A DNA stretch of 5,745 nt from Streptomyces olivaceus (GTDB lineage: Bacteria; Actinomycetota; Actinomycetes; Streptomycetales; Streptomycetaceae), in the NCBI RefSeq assembly GCF_000721235.1, contig NZ_JOFH01000080.1:1-5745 (forward strand). Direction: 5' to 3'. The notes beneath the pieces were generated by a model. The model did not search any database, was not told the origin of the DNA, and worked only from the letters and a program-made list of their open reading frames with translations. Every line of letters begins with the position of its first letter. Within the stretch, counting starts at the first letter, position 1. The position numbers and the translations under genes are program-made. Positions 5,335 to 5,745 of this stretch are shown in pieces.

Positions 5335-5532
5335 GTGGCTGAAACTGGCCGGTTCATGGATGTCAAGGATACTGCCGCATATTTGAATGTATCCGTCTCC
5401 TGGCTGTATAAGAATGCGACCCGGTCGGGATTGGTGATGTACAGATTCGGCGTAGGAATGAACTCAAAGATTCGTTTCAACGTCGCAGAGGTTGAAGCCT
5501 GGGTGAAGCAGCAGCGAATAATGGGAGGCTGA
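5335..5532 (+). CDS. Excisionase/AlpA-like helix-turn-helix protein
   Basis: A 65-residue winged-helix-type DNA-binding protein. VKDTAAYLNVSVSWLYKNA (10-28) is the helix-turn-helix of the excisionase/AlpA (HTH_17) type, followed by the wing YRFGVGMNSKIRF (36-48) and the C-terminal helix NVAEVEAWVKQQR. In this family the sequence commonly continues R-F-x-x-xx-V-xxW, as seen here. Such proteins bend DNA at attachment sites and set the direction of integrase action, or regulate int. The GTG start is chosen on the strong GGAGGAG; ATG 5356 would give 58 residues. GC content drops here (about 45% over 5356-5421 by hand count), with AT-rich codons such as TAT, TTG and ATA, suggesting foreign origin. 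A probable integrase begins 125 bases downstream, supporting the excisionase role over an ordinary MerR-type regulator. Confidence 0.8.
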   Translation: MAETGRFMDVKDTAAYLNVSVSWLYKNATRSGLVMYRFGVGMNSKIRFNVAEVEAWVKQQRIMGG

Positions 5533-5573
5533 TGCGTTTCCGATAGCTGGCCTCAAGAAGGGGATTACTCCTG

Positions 5574-5633
5574 GTGTCGCAGATGTTCAATCAAAACTGT
5601 GGGCGCCTTGTCGGCTGGACATGGAGTGGATAG
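5574..5633 (+). other. Possible 19-codon leader reading frame before the integrase
   Basis: GTG 5574, with AAGGGGA at 5558-5564 nine bases upstream, opens a 19-residue frame ending in TAG 5631-5633. It is in the same phase as the integrase and its stop directly abuts a TTG (5634) that could serve as the integrase start, an arrangement compatible with translational coupling. The peptide has no recognisable motif, and chance is a fair alternative. Confidence 0.2.
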
Positions 5634-5657
5634 TTGGCAGTTTCGTTGGTTCGTGGG

Positions 5658-5745
5658 ATGGGGTCGTTTTTCAAGGGGTGTGAGCATCCGCGGTCGCGGT
5701 GGTCGAAGTGCCCGCACCCGTACAGGGTCCGCTATCGGTCGGCAG
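5658..5745 (+). CDS. Site-specific integrase, N-terminus only (partial at window end)
   Basis: The frame begins MGSFFKGCEHPRSRW and continues SKCPHPYRVRYRSA to the end of the window. This matches the N-terminus of actinomycete tyrosine-recombinase integrases, which often open with a short Cys/His knuckle (here C8, H10, C18, H20) followed by a basic arm-type DNA-binding beta strand. The catalytic R-H-R-Y domain lies outside the window, so serine versus tyrosine type is inferred, not seen. ATG 5658 is preferred because homologues I recall start M-G/A-S-F-F-K; TTG 5634 is an alternative with GGAG (5623-5626) seven bases upstream, better placed than anything before 5658. It follows the excisionase gene by 125 bases, as in xis-int cassettes of integrative elements and phages. 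Confidence 0.65.
   Translation, partial: MGSFFKGCEHPRSRWSKCPHPYRVRYRSA

Noticed and set aside
5532..5546. TGATG overlap opening a 4-codon frame after the excisionase gene
   Set aside because: ATG CGT TTC CGA TAG is too short to be meaningful and has no dedicated ribosome site.

Overview
The window is high-GC DNA with strong G/C third-position codon use, Shine-Dalgarno-like GGAG/GAGG sites and gene families (HTH/TPR regulators, a DUF6415-like protein) that point to Streptomyces or a close actinomycete. It reads as an accessory region at the edge of an integrative element, not a core locus. The organism call is inferred from composition and protein style alone.

Left half, + strand: after about 270 bases without a credible gene comes an HTH/TPR regulator resembling NsdA-type proteins (274-1662). 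A TrmO/TsaA-like (UPF0066) putative SAM-dependent methyltransferase follows after 72 bases (1735-2217). A 293-base gap then holds a hairpin and a coding-like stretch that looks like the 3' remnant of a lost gene, ending at the CTAG where the opposing operon also ends.

Middle, - strand (transcribed right to left): a HAD-like hydrolase (5004-4363), an XRE-family HTH/TPR regulator (4307-3126) 55 bases further on, a perfect 15-bp-arm palindrome over the regulator's stop codon (3099-3129) that looks like a terminator or attenuator, then a 64-residue Cys-rich zinc-ribbon-like protein (3040-2846) coupled by a TGATG overlap to a DUF6415-like protein (2846-2511). The two modules converge. Each pairs a TPR-type regulator with one small enzyme, so each regulator may govern or sense the product of its enzyme; this is inference from layout.

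Right end, + strand: a 330-base divergent intergenic region with several inverted and phased repeats, then an excisionase/AlpA-like HTH protein (5335-5532) with lower GC than its surroundings, then the N-terminus of what looks like a tyrosine-type site-specific integrase (from 5658, cut by the window end). The xis-int order suggests the window lies inside or beside an integrated element whose attachment site would be to the right, out of view.

No rRNA, tRNA, CRISPR array or insertion sequence was recognised. No complete, clearly novel system can be claimed; the best leads are the palindrome-separated regulator/zinc-ribbon/DUF6415 cassette and the twin regulator-enzyme modules next to a recombination cassette.
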